Source of the DNA: Hymenolepis diminuta
Lineage: Eukaryota > Platyhelminthes > Cestoda > Cyclophyllidea > Hymenolepididae
NCBI GenBank assembly: GCA_900708905.1
Contig: CAADRB010000002.1
Coordinates: 1,959,830 to 2,023,829, forward strand
DNA: 64,000 bases
Direction of reading: 5' to 3'
In this document: positions 24,101 to 39,100 of the stretch, piece by piece
Position numbering within the stretch: the stretch's first letter is position 1
How the letters are laid out: every line of letters begins with the position of its first letter
Made by a program: the position numbers and the translations under genes
The notes under the pieces: model-generated
What the model saw: only the letters and a program-made list of their open reading frames with translations
Told to the model about the DNA's origin: nothing
The model's database searches: none

Positions 24101-27100
24101 CCGGCCATGAACTTAGAATCCCAGTAATCGATTATTTAGTGTAAGAGGGATAGTCTGTGAACTTCGTTCAGATGCACTAAAAATACTTGGTTCAATATCC
24201 TAACATACATTTATAAATCAATGATTGTTTTTTTTTCAGTAAACTGATCAGGGTCTAAGAGAATGATTTTGATCGACTGCTTGAAGTTAACGTATTGATC
24301 AATTGACACTAGTTATACGAAGTAAACAAAATTACATTGAGTGAACGTGAAATTTATCATAACAGGCGGATTTTACATTTGACCGTTTATTCAGCCAGCA
24401 TTAATTAATTATGGTCTTGCCCGAGTGATACTTTCTATTCTAATTGAACTAACCATTCATCCGATAGATCAAAATTTTCTTCGTCGCAAGAATTAGCCTT
24501 AATGGTCATTCGAATGATAGTATTAGTGGTGAATCACTTTCCAGAGTTTACTAGATAAGAGTGATTTATAAACTTCTATTTGATCTTCATTTTGATTCAC
24601 TCCGTTTGCTTCTTATTAACTCTCATAAATTTGCAAATCACGAGTCTATCTAATCCTTGTTTCTCTTAAATAAAGGGCTTGAATTATGTCGCGGCGACCA
24701 TATTGTTGGCAATGCAAGGGGTCCCCGAAATAGAGGCTGAGGCGGAAGAACGAACATTTTGGCTCCTTCACGCTCTCACTCACAACATTATTCCCAACTA
24801 CTATTCAGACCACATGATAGACGTCCGAGTTGACTGTTTGGTCTTTGAGGAACTTCTCAAGTAAATCTCCATTACTGTTTTATAAACTGTTTACAATGGT
24901 CACAGTTCCTTGGTCACTTCCTATAAATTGAACTTTGGTCGCCCTTTTTTGTTCTTATCGAGTATCTTTAAGTCAGTTTAGTGATTTCCTATATTTATTT
25001 GCGTGTCTGCATCGATTTTCCACCGGTCAATGCAATTATGCCATTCCAATACCTATAAAGTGTCATTCATATTTTCCACGTGTATTTTGGTTGTCCAATT
25101 CTCTCGTATTTTCTCAAATTTCTTTACTACTAATGTGATACTCGGGAGCTTGTTAAAAATACAATGTTCACTTTTAATAATTATTAATTCATTTGTATTT
25201 AGCCACTCTTTCATTCTGAAGGACCTTTCAAGTTCACAAGATCATAATTAAGCGTCTGGAATTTATTCGATCTCTCTCTGGTGTCTACCTATCTTCTATT
25301 ATATCGAAATATGTAAATGTTAATTACGGAAGTATAAACTCTGACATGCGTTTGTTTTTTGAGTATCTTAGTTCACTTAAAGCGTTACTATCTATATTGG
25401 ATTTTACTGGTGCTAGTTGACAGGAGAGCATTTGAAACATGAGAAAGTAAATGTAGGTTAGTTGTGAGATTCCACTGGGGTGGGGGTGAACGCGAATGTT
25501 CTCAAGTTACGGTTATGCGTTGTGGGAATATTGAAATTGATACCGCTGTGACTTCTCGATTTCATTATCCGTGACTTATGAAAAAATTTGTTATTTATTC
25601 AGTTTTTTGACTCACTCTTAAGTAGGTTCAACCCTATTATGGCTTAAATTCTAATTACCAATCTGACTGAATTAAAAGCATAAGCTTGAAGAAACAGGAG
25701 AACATTTTCCGTTACACTTCTCCATATTGAAACCTCTTTATTTTATGTTTGAAGAAAATAAAAATAGTACCACTAATTATTTGTTTCATTTCTTCATAAC
25801 TTTTGTTTCGTGATAGTTCTTTCTATCTTAATCACTGTTTTAATATCATAACATAATAACTTATCGATATTATTTTAAATCTCTGAATTTTCGAACAGAA
25901 AAAACCTACTTAAGAGCTTTATAATTTATGCAGAGCTATAGAAAAATGAAAACTCATTAATCGTAGGCCTTATGAACGACTTTTTTCTTCCATACCTAAA
26001 GAGTCCAATTCACTGGATACCTCGATATGATAGAAGTTTCCGTTTCAAAAAGAAAAATTTAAAATATTGTTTGTATCTTAGAAACGTGCTTTTACACGAC
26101 AATGTCTGTTCTGGAGGATTAGATTTTCTTTTCGTAAATGAACTTCGTTAGATAGTTGCATTTTCCTTAAAAATTTGCTGGTTTTAGTTGACTGAGTTTT
26201 GGTTAAACCACAAGTCATCAATAGCTTGGATTCAATTCTTTATTAACTATACTAAAATATATGATCTAATCATGAGTAATCAAGCATATAATTTTTTCGG
26301 AAATTTCCTGAAAATGAAGAATGCTTTTTCCCTTGCACCTAATTTCCGTGAAGTAGAAGTCTTTTATTTTCATTGAAAAACATTAATTTGGTGCTTTCTT
26401 TGTAGATAATCTTGCATTTGCTTCCATCTCCTTGAAAATTTGGCGAAGTAAATAAAAACGTATTTATCTGAATTTATATAAGTGCTGCTTGGCTTATTTC
26501 TAATGGTGGAATTGTGATATGATACTTTTACCAACAGACAAAGAATGTAATTGGTAAAATTTTTTATTTTAAAACAGCATATATCCCACTATTATCAGTG
26601 GCTTTTGATAGATTAAACGTCTTCTAACTTTTTTATTCCTACTTCTAATAGGTATTTGAATGTGTGGGTTTCCTAAGCGCATTCCCTCCATTTTTGTTGA
26701 TAAATAAATAAAATAAAATTTCACCTTAAATGCTTGATTAGTTTCACCGTTGACCAACTATTTCGCTTACATTTGGTCTACTAGCATTTTCCGAAATGTC
26801 TTTTTAAGACTTGGCAAATTTTATCTGTTCCAAAAATGTGAGCGAGAATATTCTTTTGTCTCATTGGTTCTTTCTTCTACCAATCGGATTTGTCAGAGGA
26901 CTATTCGAAAAGGTTGGCGAAGTCTCCAATTCCTCAAATCATCGTAAGGATCATGCGCGTATTGATGACAGTTTCTTGCATTTGCTTATTTTTTGCAAAT
27001 GAATCATAAACATCCCATGGTTAGGATTTTTTGTATACGTATTATTCATCTTCGAAGTATAGTTTCTAGAACGGAAACTAATATTTTTTACAGAAAGAAA

Positions 27101-30100
27101 CGGCGTCGATACAACTTAATGAAGGAGAGAAGATCTATTCATTTGAAACTACTTATCTTGGACTTTCTTATTTAAATTGCATAATGTCGTTGGGTCTTTT
27201 CGATCGCGATTTCGATTAGTGGTCTCTGAATAGAGGCCTTCCATAGTTCTACTATAATATTAAAGTGCGGCCCTGTCATGCATCTTTTAACCCATTATTT
27301 GTTCTCAAATATGGTGTTTATTGAACCTTTGAAATGATATGCGTCTGTGATTAAGGGCATGCTATTGAATTTCTTTAATCGCTTGATTTACTCGTTAAAC
27401 GAATGTTTATGGATTTTTTCTTTTTTTAACATATTTGAGTGAATATGAAAATAGTGAAATTAATTTAATAGTACGTGCACGACATGTGCCAGTTGTAACG
27501 ATTTGATGCTGAGCAAGGAAATAATATATCTAAACGTACCGATTATGGTTGATTAAGAGATCAGTATCGCATTGAAGTGGAGCAAAGTTTCCGTTGTAGC
27601 ATTTTTGTGTGTATATTGGAATCAGTAAACAGAAAGGGATTTGGTTACAAATACTCAAACAACGAATGATTAAAACCGAAGTCACTTGTTTACGGTAATT
27701 GCTACTTATATATGTGAATGCTGAAACATCATTTCCTTCTGTGGAGATATGATGACCTTCACTAACGTCACCAGTTTTTTACTTAGTGACTGTTTGCTTT
27801 GATCTAAGTATTCGATGTTTGTGGCTCGAATAGTTGTGCCTTTCCCAATAAACATGTCAATATAGCCTAACCCAAACCCAGTCATATCTGTTCTGTGTTT
27901 TCCAAAATATATCTTCTCACATCTTAATCCTTTACTTTCTCTTTTCGTTATGAAAACGGCGTAAACTTATAAGGCGATGGCTAACAAATGAACTTCCTTA
28001 TACTGATAGTTATAACCTCTTGCCCTTTCAACATTTCGGCTTGATAATGAAAAAATCGATGTTTTCATTTTTAATGGGCTGATACTATTTCACGATACTT
28101 CATATTTTTCGTGCGCGGCAGTTAAGTCCCCGTCTGCGAATTCAAAGGTTACGGTTTTGATAGTCATTGGTGCACACCTAATGAGCTGTATGTCGAATTA
28201 GGCACGCAACCCTACTGAAGTACGCAGGGTGGACCAATGGGGAAGCCGAAATGGGCGTTCAGTTTGACCATTGGCTAGATCAGGTTAGATAGTTATCTGT
28301 TGCTATCGCCCGAGGTGGAGCTAGGAGGAACTAATGGGAAATGGCCTCCTGCTCTCACCATTTGTAATCTTTGTGGTTCTTGGTCTCTATTTCCATCTTC
28401 TATACATCTTATAGACTTTATGCCCTTTCATATTTACTTGTATTATGTATTTAATGTGTTTTAGTAAAGATCTATTTAGGTCACGCTACCTACACATGCT
28501 AATTTAGGCTGAGGGTAGAATCCAAGTTTCCCATCAGGGTGGCTCCATGATTTTACTCCTGTCCAAGGTAAGTAGAATGATCACCCACTTTGGTTAAGTC
28601 TGGCTGATGAAATTGACAGCAGAATTGGAATTTCACATCATGAAAGTTCCAAAATGCTATCCTTCTATCCATAATGGGTACCGCAAAAGGATTTCCTAAG
28701 TGGGCCTGAGAGTTACTATTGCTTCCATTCAATTGACTGAGGATATCTCGACTCATTTATTTCTTCGGTTGTGCAATATGCTTTTTCTAACTCCTTTGTT
28801 CATTATCTTCAATGTGGGCTTGTATTTTGGTTATTTACAGCGATCTTAGAATTAGCGTGGACAGGATTTTGTTGTCTATAATGAAAACCGTTGGCTTAGT
28901 ACTGATTTACTCGTCCATCCTTTCAGAAGTACTGAGTTCGAGATCCATTTGCGTGCATTCATTTATTGCTATTCACTCATAAGAAGGTAAAAGTGTTACA
29001 ATTCTTTATTGTGAAAAGCAGCTGAAGTCGTTAACAGTAAGTTCAATTAATGAGAAAGAGAAAAAGATCGAAATGAAGTTGGAGGTAATGTCAAGGTATT
29101 AGAGGGTCTTATTTCATTCCATTATTTTGTTCCGAGTTTCGTTTTGGGTAATTCACGTTCCAAAATTTAAATGGCATGATTCGCCAACTAGGTTACTGAG
29201 CGAGTTTTCATTTACGATGCCCGGTGCTTATTAATCAAGTTTTAATCATGATCGTAGGCCTTGTCTCTTCAAATCACTTTGTTTTTCCAAGGATTGAGAA
29301 TGCGGAATGATCTTAAGTAGATAACACGAGGTGAAATAGGTCATTTTTTGCCTGCGGTTAATAACCTACTAATTCATTGAATCTGTGTAAGCATGATCAC
29401 CACTGTCACTGTTATTTATTTTATTAATTATTTAAAAGGGTCATACGATTTCTTGTCTTATTTGATATCTTCTGTAACCCTGCCAGAGAGTATAAAAAGC
29501 AACCACTAAGTGAAATTTGTGGGAAGTTTTCTAACCATCGGTATGTGATAGCAGTTATACCTAATTTTTTCCAAAAACTGCGTTTTACTCTCTTTGTATA
29601 GAGCTTGATTGTTTTTAGCGCAAATTTATTGCTAAGTTTAGAGAGGTGTTATAAAATTTGGTTCTGTGAGATGGAATTGAACGAACTAAATTTGAAACGC
29701 TGTACAAAAATGTATAATTGGCCTAAGTCACAATATTTTTGCTTAATATGAGACATGTTTCATCATATACAGCTAAGTTGAGCAATGGTTTTCCCATATT
29801 GTAAAAAGGCATAAGCACTGGGATTGTACGATGTTCAATATCGAATTCTATCCTTATGGTGAATTCTAATGCTCAAATAGGTGTGAATTCTCTTATGGAC
29901 AAGCACCCTCTGATTGTCTATTTTTTACACTGTCATAGAAGTAGGACTCATGTACTGACCTCAATCTTTATCGACCGTCTGTGTTAAACCTACTCCAAAG
30001 TGCGGACCGAATAGGCTTACTCAATCTACTGATTTCAAACTAAGTGACTATATTAAGTAAGTTTTAGTATGGGTTGTTAAAAACCTTAAAATGGAGGACT

Positions 30101-33100
30101 TTCAGTTAGCAGTGAAAATGGTTAATCGTGTGCCTCAACGACGCAATGTATTATTCAATATTTAATTGTGCTCATCAAATTGACGCTGACATTAAGAATT
30201 GGCAAACATCCCCTCATTAGCTGACCTCAATCTAGGTCGTCTATCTGTTAATTATCTGTGATAATCAAACTCTCGAACGACAATCTAGTTCCTGTATTAA
30301 TCCAACAAGCGTATTCGGTAAATCTTCCGTCTTCTAACTTTGGGTAAATTGGGGCTGGTAGTACTTAGTAGTTTAATAAGGTAGTTAGGCGTAGTAAATC
30401 CTAAAATCATACAGCTACAAGGTCCTCTGTATCTCCTTATCTCTTCAGTATTTAGTGCACTTGGGTGTGTAAATTCTCGATGAATCTGTTATACGCCGAT
30501 GGCTTAGCAATCATTCTGCAAGCATGCCAAGCTAGGGATCATTGGTGCATATCGAATGACTGAAAATACTGGCTAAAATTGGTCACTGAGAATTGAAGGA
30601 GTGCAAGTTTCACTTAATAGAGGATTTAGGATATTTTTCACAGCTCTATTTTATCGTCGATGTTAGCGAGACTTCTGCATCACAAAGGTTGGGTCTTTTG
30701 AACTCATATGCTCTAACTGCATCTGTTAGAATTCCGATCTCTTCCTGTTATGTGACCTAGACAGTTTGTTCAAAGACCAAAGGGATCTCGATTTTGGATG
30801 TCGCATTGAATGAATAATACGTTGTATGTAGAATAATTTTACCTTCATCTTGTTAGAGGGTAATATTATTCCGCACTTTCAGAGTATGAATGAAAGTTTT
30901 TTTTCCGAACGATTTCTACCTCATCGCCGTAGGTGGAAAGGTTAGTGAATGAATAAATTAATTCAAAGTGACTGGGTGAAATCACTCTGCCTTTCAAGCA
31001 TTTAGTCCTATTTGACCTAAAATTGCACACCCATTCATAATTCATTCCCATGTTTACCCCCTAATTAGGTAGCCTCCGTAGTTATATACTTCAATTCCAT
31101 TCTTTTCTGTTCTGTTGTTTATTCTAGACATCTATATTTATTCTCTCTTTTCTTGACTTTTTACAAGTTCTTTCCTTTTAAAATCTATTTTTAAAGAGTA
31201 ATAACTCAGTTATTGCATATTCACACACTCCATTAGAGATTCTTTACTTTAATTTTACTGATCAATTTTATTTTGAGCCGACAATTTTGATATTCAAATA
31301 ATTTCCCTCTTTTAGTGATTGTTCATTTATACCTTTCAATTTAACATATACGATTGATCAGTGGTGATGGGTTAAATTGGTTTGATTTAGTTTGGGAGCT
31401 TTATGGAAATATAACGGGATAAAAACCTCATCCTTTGAAGATTCACACAATCGGCCTCATGGCTAGGCTCAACTGAATAAAAAGATTTGTCAAATATATA
31501 ATGTCATAAAGATCCTTATTTCACTTTCTCTCCATATATCTACCCGTGATCCTCTCGCTTCATTCAATCTCTGCTCAATAGGTTTGAAGAATTGACCGCT
31601 TACCAGATACACTCTACCTAACTAACTTATTGTGCTGGTTCATTGAAAAGCTTTAATTTTTGTGACGAAGTAGAAAGAGTTATCTTACCTAATGAAGATT
31701 TGATCCTCTTTTGATTGCATCTTAATTGTTTGCTTATTTTAGATTCTTACGTACATTTCTCCCCCCTCCTCCTCCTCATGCTCTAATATCCTGTGAAACC
31801 CAACTAGGAATCTATCTATAAAAAATCTTCATTTATCTTATTTTACCATAATACTGAGTCAGTAATTGCCTTTTGTTGTCAATTCTTAAATCATGTTTCT
31901 AAATCCGTATGAAAAGCAAATATTTCCAATTACGAATCTAACGAAAAATATTCTTCCTTAGTTAGGTTGTTATCAATAAGTTCCCTCAATTAACTCTATC
32001 GTTTGATAACACACTACTGACGTCCATCAAATTCTTCATTCCGGTTATAATATACTGCACTTCGAATTCATCCAAATATGAGCGTCAATGAATTTGGCTT
32101 ATAAGAAAACGATAACATTTTGAACGGTAAGGACCCTTCTTTAGTTGTTTAGATTTAGATGCATAAACAATTCTAGGGTCGGGTTCAAATTAAATAACAG
32201 CTATTGGCCATATGAATATACAGATTTCCCTAATATGTGATTTCACTTATTCCCCTATAGTGAGCCATTTTTTCGAGGACATTGTCGCTCTGTCTTTATT
32301 AATAAATACCTACACAATTGCATATCAAACAGATATTGTAATGCGCACTTATATGCCCCACCCAGTCCTGACCGTCTTTCTCTTGAATACTATTACAAGC
32401 AAGGTCTTGTATATTTATACAAAAATGTTAACGCTAGTAAATTTAACTGTATTTAACTTAAACATTGATTTCCCTTCTCAAATCATATCTGTGTTGTATT
32501 TACATTATTGGGCAAATTGAAAATGACGGTTTATTCAGTAACTAAACTGTGCGTCGGTGGTGTTTAGCGGAGTATGCGTCTTTAATGTGTACAAAAATAC
32601 ATATTTGAAATCAATCTTATGAATGGTCATCTTCACCGATAAACCATGGTATTTAATGAAGTAATATTTATTGTAATTCCTCAGTTAAGGTTCCTCCCTT
32701 AAGTTTGTCTAAAATCTGAAACGGTCATAAGACCGGGTTTCTCTATGGGCTTTGTTTACAATATGCCGAGACCAGTTGGCTGCCTTTAATGTCATTCATT
32801 GTGTATTTTATTTCTGTTTTTGTAGGAATAAGGTTCCCAGTGTTCACAAGACTCTGAAGAAGGCCGACGTTGATTGCATTGTTCTCGCCACAAAGTGGTT
32901 CATCTGTCTCTTTGCTGATGTCCTTCCAATTGAGGTATGTTCTCCATTATTTATAAAATGTTTTTTCTTGAACATTTTATCTTCAATTTTTAGTTTTTGA
33001 CACTGTCGTTGTTGTATGCTAGTAATCTTCCTTTTTTCCTATTCATTCAATGATTGTAAGCCACGTTTCCTGCCAGTCACCGAGATTTCTTTGTTCTAAC

Positions 33101-36100
33101 AGCATCGATTCATCACAAATCGGAATTTTAAGTTGCTTTTGGACAAATATTTAAATTGAAATAATTTATTCCAATTATTTCCATTGAATTTGGGGACCAC
33201 ATTTATTGTTGGATGTTTATTTTATGATATTCTTATTGTTGCACTTTTAAGTATTGTGAACATTACGTGTCATGCATTATTTGTCTTATCTTTACACACG
33301 GGAACCATTTATTTATTAACTAAACTTATGTTCTTGTCTTTGTCAGGAGATACAATTGTATTGATAAAATATCGTTGATTTTTGTTGTGTTTATCGTCTT
33401 TTGGTTTGAAGTCAAAGCGTTGAGATGCACAGAAGTGTATCCCATGCTTTGAATGACCAGCAGATGTTATCTCCAATAACGTTGAAGGTCTATCGGGGCC
33501 ACATTGACCGAATAGATAGAATAAGTCAAATCACTCATGTCATCAGACCAGTTCGGAGGTGGCAGGCAAGCCACCCCAATTTATTAATTAGTAAATTAGG
33601 TTTATATACAAAACATTTCTTAGTTAGACTTCAGTCATTGTCTCGCTGTCGGTGTCTCTGCGTGATAATCAGTATCTATTTAGATATCTATGTGCAAACA
33701 CGCACACACATAACTGGACCATCTGTGGACACTATAGTGGAGATCTTATCGCCAATCAATCATTTCTATTCGCTAGGTTTTGATAGAAATCGGCTGGCTA
33801 TAGCATCTTCCATCAAAATATGAGATATCCATCTTGGGGATCCGAGGCAAACCCTTCAGTCGGTCATGATGTTGTCTAGTGTCCGGTATTTGTTTTGCAC
33901 AAGTTAAGGTCTCTTAAATTGAAAAAAAAAACATATGGGAGTTGTTCGGGGAAAATATTTTTTCTCATATTCAGCGTTGTCCTTTGGTGTTGCTTCGAGT
34001 TCCTCAATCAAAAGGACCTCGAATTCTATTCCTTAAATTTTATATGAGCGTTGATAGTACACTTTTCAAACATGCTTGTGCTTTATTGTATGCTTTTCCT
34101 TACAACAATAGTAGAAAGATTGTGATCTGAAACTTAATAACTAATCCACATCTCAGAGGCCACCAAAGAAAGAGGGAAGACAGGTTTAAAAACTCAAATC
34201 TGAGTGTATCATAAACGAGGCGTTACAAAACAAAGCATTTCAAAAGTAGGTAGTAACCGTTATAAATTACACTGCCACTGTAATATTTCTGTAGGCACTC
34301 ACAAAGATAATAACGGGTCTGCAATTGCTCAAATCGATCAGATTTAGTAGGAAACAGGCAGGAGTCCTGTAATTTAATTAAGGTTCAAACATTAAGGGAA
34401 TTGTTTACATGGATTGGGCTGTAGAGTTAGTAATTGGCTACTTGATTAAGTTAGATTTCCAAACACCAGTGTGAAAAGCCTATAATCGATAAATCGGCGC
34501 ACAGTGATAGCATCCTTCCTAGATGGATTGAAATATTTTATTAGGCTTTCTTACAATTTCCAGTTGCGAAAATTTTTGATACTGAGGTAAAATGAACAGA
34601 CCCATATAAATAGAGGTTATTCAATTGGCTAAGTCCCCTCGTTTCCGCAGAATTATTGAATTCGCAATTTTTAAATCAGCATTCCTTCTTTCAACTGTGT
34701 ACTGCATTCGAAGTAATTTATTTTCCAAATTAATCTGATGTTCTCATTTCTTCATCCCATGTCTCATTTACATACTACTGGCTACTATTTCAAGCATTTA
34801 GTGACCGGGACGCTTAAATTATTGCTCAAATCCGCAAGAATTTAGCCCATCGATGAAATTTAGTTTATAAATGGAATGGCTATGATCTGATGTTGATCAT
34901 TTATTAAAATTGACTCAACCACAACCATTTGATTTCCCACGCCGTGTACGAAGCCAAGGTTAACGGAAAATTACATTACTAAAATTAAAATTTTACTACG
35001 CCTTTAAGTGCGGCCTTGAAGAGTAGTAATTTATTTGGCGAACATCGCGTGAACTGAAAAAAAACGTGATACGAAAAATTTACTAAGAGCTGAAATTTCA
35101 ATCAGACAGCACATGGTTTTTACATTTTTCAAATATGTTTGGTCATATTTGGTTTTGATTAGTGCAAAAGTAGTTTGACAACTTGGGTCTGCATGTTTTA
35201 GTTCCAAATGGGATTTAAGTAATATTTAACTGTATTGGAAAATAGGAGGTTTCGAAATTACAAATTTACGCTATTATGGAGGCATAGATACATTCAGAAT
35301 CCGGACATTATGTTACTGAGATGTCTTGATTCTATCAGCAGGGACATAGATTCCATTTATAGACAGCTCTTAGCCGTTCTCAGAATCACTGGCTCTGGTA
35401 TAAATTTTCCAAACTAGTTATTTTTTGTAATAGTTGCTCTACGTAATGTTGAGTTTAACCAGTTCTAAACCCTACTTTTTGGGACGTGAAATCCCTCTTG
35501 AAGTTATATTTATTCATTTCTGTTAACTGGCTTCGTAGTGAGTATGAACGCAATTTTTCAATTTTGATAATGAAATTACTACTCATACAGATTATCAGTA
35601 GAAGTTTTATTACAATTGAATTTTTATGCACCTAATCGCAAGGTGGTATCTATTTTTAGGAAAATTATTTTTTTTTATGTTGAATGAAAACTATAATGCT
35701 TATTTTATTGCCCCTAAAATGCATAATGGGTAGTGATTAAGTATTAAACATTCTAGGAACACCTTTGTTAGTGTTCCTTGTCCTCTTCATATTTGATGAT
35801 CATTTATTAGTTTATTTAACTATTTTCTGAGGGAAATAGATTTTTCTCTTCATGGAGAAGTTCTCTCTATTTTCATGCTTTTAATTAATGCCTCTGTTTC
35901 AGTTAACACCTAGAATGGAATATTCTCCGGTCGTTGATCTTAAAATACTGTCAGCATTATGTAAGCATTTGTGACGAAATAGGCTAAATGCTATATATTT
36001 ATGCTAGTTGGTCATGGTTTTGAAATAAAAACGACAAATATTCACCGTTTCAAATGAATACACTGATGTGTGTGAAGGAAATTGCATCATTTTGAGTTAA

Positions 36101-39100
36101 TTCTACCAAGCTTTACTTTGTTATAAACATTTAACTAGAAGGGATGACTTGACAGATCGCCTGATTGATTTAACTAGTTAATAAGGAATTTGAAATATAA
36201 CGATCTGCTGTGATATAGAGAGTGGTAATATCATTGTCACAAAAGTGTTTTCCATCTCCTAAAGATATTGAGTTAGAGACACTTTCATATTAGTCTATCT
36301 TGATTATGAAAATTAAATGGAAATAATTCAGTCGCGTCAAATTACTGTTCATTTGAAACAGGTGCATATTTCACTTTAACAAAGTGTACTCACTAACGTG
36401 TGTTTTTGTATTTGCCAGACAGGGTAAAAATCCGTACTAAGTTGACGTTTTTCGAGTATTTTTGCTTCTTAAATGAAGGCATCCAAACATGTTCATTATC
36501 TGTTAAGCCACCTGAAATGATTGATAGAAAGCAAAATAGAATATTTTTGACATGTTGAGTGGAACTCTTTTAAAATTTTGTAAACAGAATTTGTGCCATT
36601 GTCACTGAGTTATCGTTCTGAATCTGGGACTGAGGTCCCACGACTACTATTTTACCGAGTAACCAAATAGCCAATCAGTCTCATATATCAGCAGTTACAT
36701 AAGTAGTATCGTAATGACAACTTAGATTAGATCTCTGAATGGATAACGTTATTGCGCTTACTCATTAGAAAAGTAAAAACAGTGCCATTTGTAACGTAGA
36801 GTTTGTAAAGAGTGTAACCTCGTAAATTTAAATAGACTGATTTCTCTAATATTACCATCTCTTCAAATTTAAGCTCCTGCCCACCTTTTATCCTTGATAT
36901 TAGTTTGGAATAGCTAGAAAATCCAAATGCTAACACTAAAAATTCAGTTAATTCATTATAATCGGCAGTCTTTTTCGGTGTTCGTGGATAATTAAAATGA
37001 AATTGTGCATATTTTAAACATGACAAATTCATGATTTATAGGGAGCTTTAGTATGAGGGAACTGATATTTCCTTAACTTTGGTTGGAGATTTTACCTGTC
37101 TCCTTTTAATTGCGTTTTTAGTACTGACAGTGATATTTTGGTTCTGAATACCACCACTTTGTTTACAGGTTTGACTAATTGTTTTTGATCTCATCAGCAG
37201 GGTTCTCGTTTACTCTCAGTCTCCATAACCTCATAAGGGTTTAGATACCTCACCATATGATCATGTCAGGAGATGCGGGTTGTTTATGTTGATACCGCTA
37301 CTCATTAGCAGAATTGATAATTTCATTAAAGATGCAACTTACGGAGCCCTGTTAAACTAAAATTATTAGCTATCTCATCTCTGCTATACAAAACTGTAAT
37401 CTGATGAATATCACTTTGCCTTTTCAGTCATTGGACAAACATCGAAAATGAAACTGCAGGACCGACCTTTCTTGATAAAAGAACTGTCACTCAGCGCTGA
37501 AAATAATAGACAATCATTTGCTGCAATCCAGGGAATGATTAGTGAAAGTTTGAAACATGAGATACCCATTAAGTAAATATTGTAAAATTTGAAACCTGAA
37601 ATGAAGTAACCCTATTTCGTATCTTGACGTTCTTCTCATCATCTTTTTGATCTCCTCTCCTTTGGCGTTTATTGAGATTTCCGTTGCTTCCCACAATTAA
37701 AAATTGTAAATTTTTTGCATTTTTCTTGGTGATAGTAAATAAAAAAGGTAGTAGCACTTTATATTGGAACAGTTAATGGGCTGTGTAGTGTTTTGATTTT
37801 GTGTCAAGTATGTGCAGATATCAACTTATTATTATTATTTTTTTGAAACATGATGTTTTAATAACTTGTGTAGTATTTTTAATTTGAAAATCCCACAGCA
37901 CTTGACTTCCGTAGAGGGAAAGTTTCTTCTGGGTCTCTCGTATTACAAACTCGCATTCTAACACCTTAGTTCTCTTGGCTCCCTACATCACTAGTTGTGC
38001 ACCGACCTCATGATCAACTGGCGTGACAGACATGAGCGTTGACAACCGCGTCGCCGGTCATCATCATTTCTAAATCTGAATGTATTGTTCAAATGCCATC
38101 TTGGCGAACCAATGGTTAGAAGACGATCAAAAGTCAAATAACTAAGACCCTAAGGTCTAATGTGTCACTCATTATATTTCCGGTCGTCCCTCGATATGAT
38201 AAAATCTTGTGTTACGTCTTAAATCTAGGACAGAGCATGATCTTGCTTAATACTGGAACATCCTAGGACCAGTAAAAACTCTAATCTTGTGTTTTGACAC
38301 TTCCAAAGGTCAGTTAAGAATTTTCAGTAAGTCCCTTTTATTATTACATTCATCTGAGTTTTTTTTATTTTGGGGTTTCTTTTAGTGAAACTTAGATTAC
38401 GCCTCAGATAACATATTACATATCGATTAAAAACCTTCTACATGACCAGATTTTATCTCGAGCTGAAAGTGTATCGAGTAAGAACACATTAAATAAACAA
38501 CACAGTTTGAAATGTGCTTCACATAGGACAATATCCCCAATTTTTTCATCCAATGCCCCCAAAATCTTGATTTTTAATCCGTTCTTGATCATCTTTTAAG
38601 AAAAAAATGATCTTCCTTGCAAATACTGACTCTCCAGAGAAACAATTATTTACTGAAATTTCATAGCCAACTCCTCAATTCAATTCACCATTTTTGAACA
38701 CCACGCAGATAAAATTTTATTCAAAAACCAGTACATTAGGTGCTGAAGCTTGAACATTGAAACGTTATATCACGCTGCAGCTATCAACACCTAATGGTAT
38801 AAATGTGGACACTGGCGAACTAAAACTCTTTCTCCACTTTTCCTATTTACCTTACTATTATTTAGACTGTTCTACTGGTCTTCGTTTTGTAAATTTATTT
38901 AACTTGCCAAGGACCGGAGGTCTTTTCGTTTCTATTCATCTTAGTGATCTTACCGGAAAGCTCGTCGCCTTGCCGATTTAAACTTTAATAATCTCACCTG
39001 ATTCTCTTTTTTACCTTTTAGACGGTGTTGCGAATCTTTGACAGTCTATTCTACGAAGGTGATAAGATTCTCTTCCGAGCCTGCATTGCTCTGACAAAAC

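Larger units (their letters stand above)
24861..32825 (+). other. 7,965-nt TBC intron
   Basis: Bounded by a GTAAATC donor and a TTTTTGTAG acceptor; it splits a codon (AA|G) within the TBC domain. It contains SINE-like fragments near 28.5 and 28.9 kb and a family A copy at 29.1-29.4 kb. No exon-like open frame with a recognisable protein was found on either strand. Confidence 0.7.
32935..39021 (+). other. 6,087-nt TBC intron
   Basis: Runs from a GTATGT donor to a TTTTAG acceptor. It holds repeat family B copy 1 and an inverted family A copy. Several open frames of 60-130 codons occur, for example a minus frame at 36727-37032 with no recognisable domain. None fits the gene. Confidence 0.65.

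Noticed and set aside
33425..33823. 132-codon plus frame as a gene
   Set aside because: It mostly covers repeat family B. Only a short part is open in the other copy, so at best it is a remnant of an element-encoded peptide.
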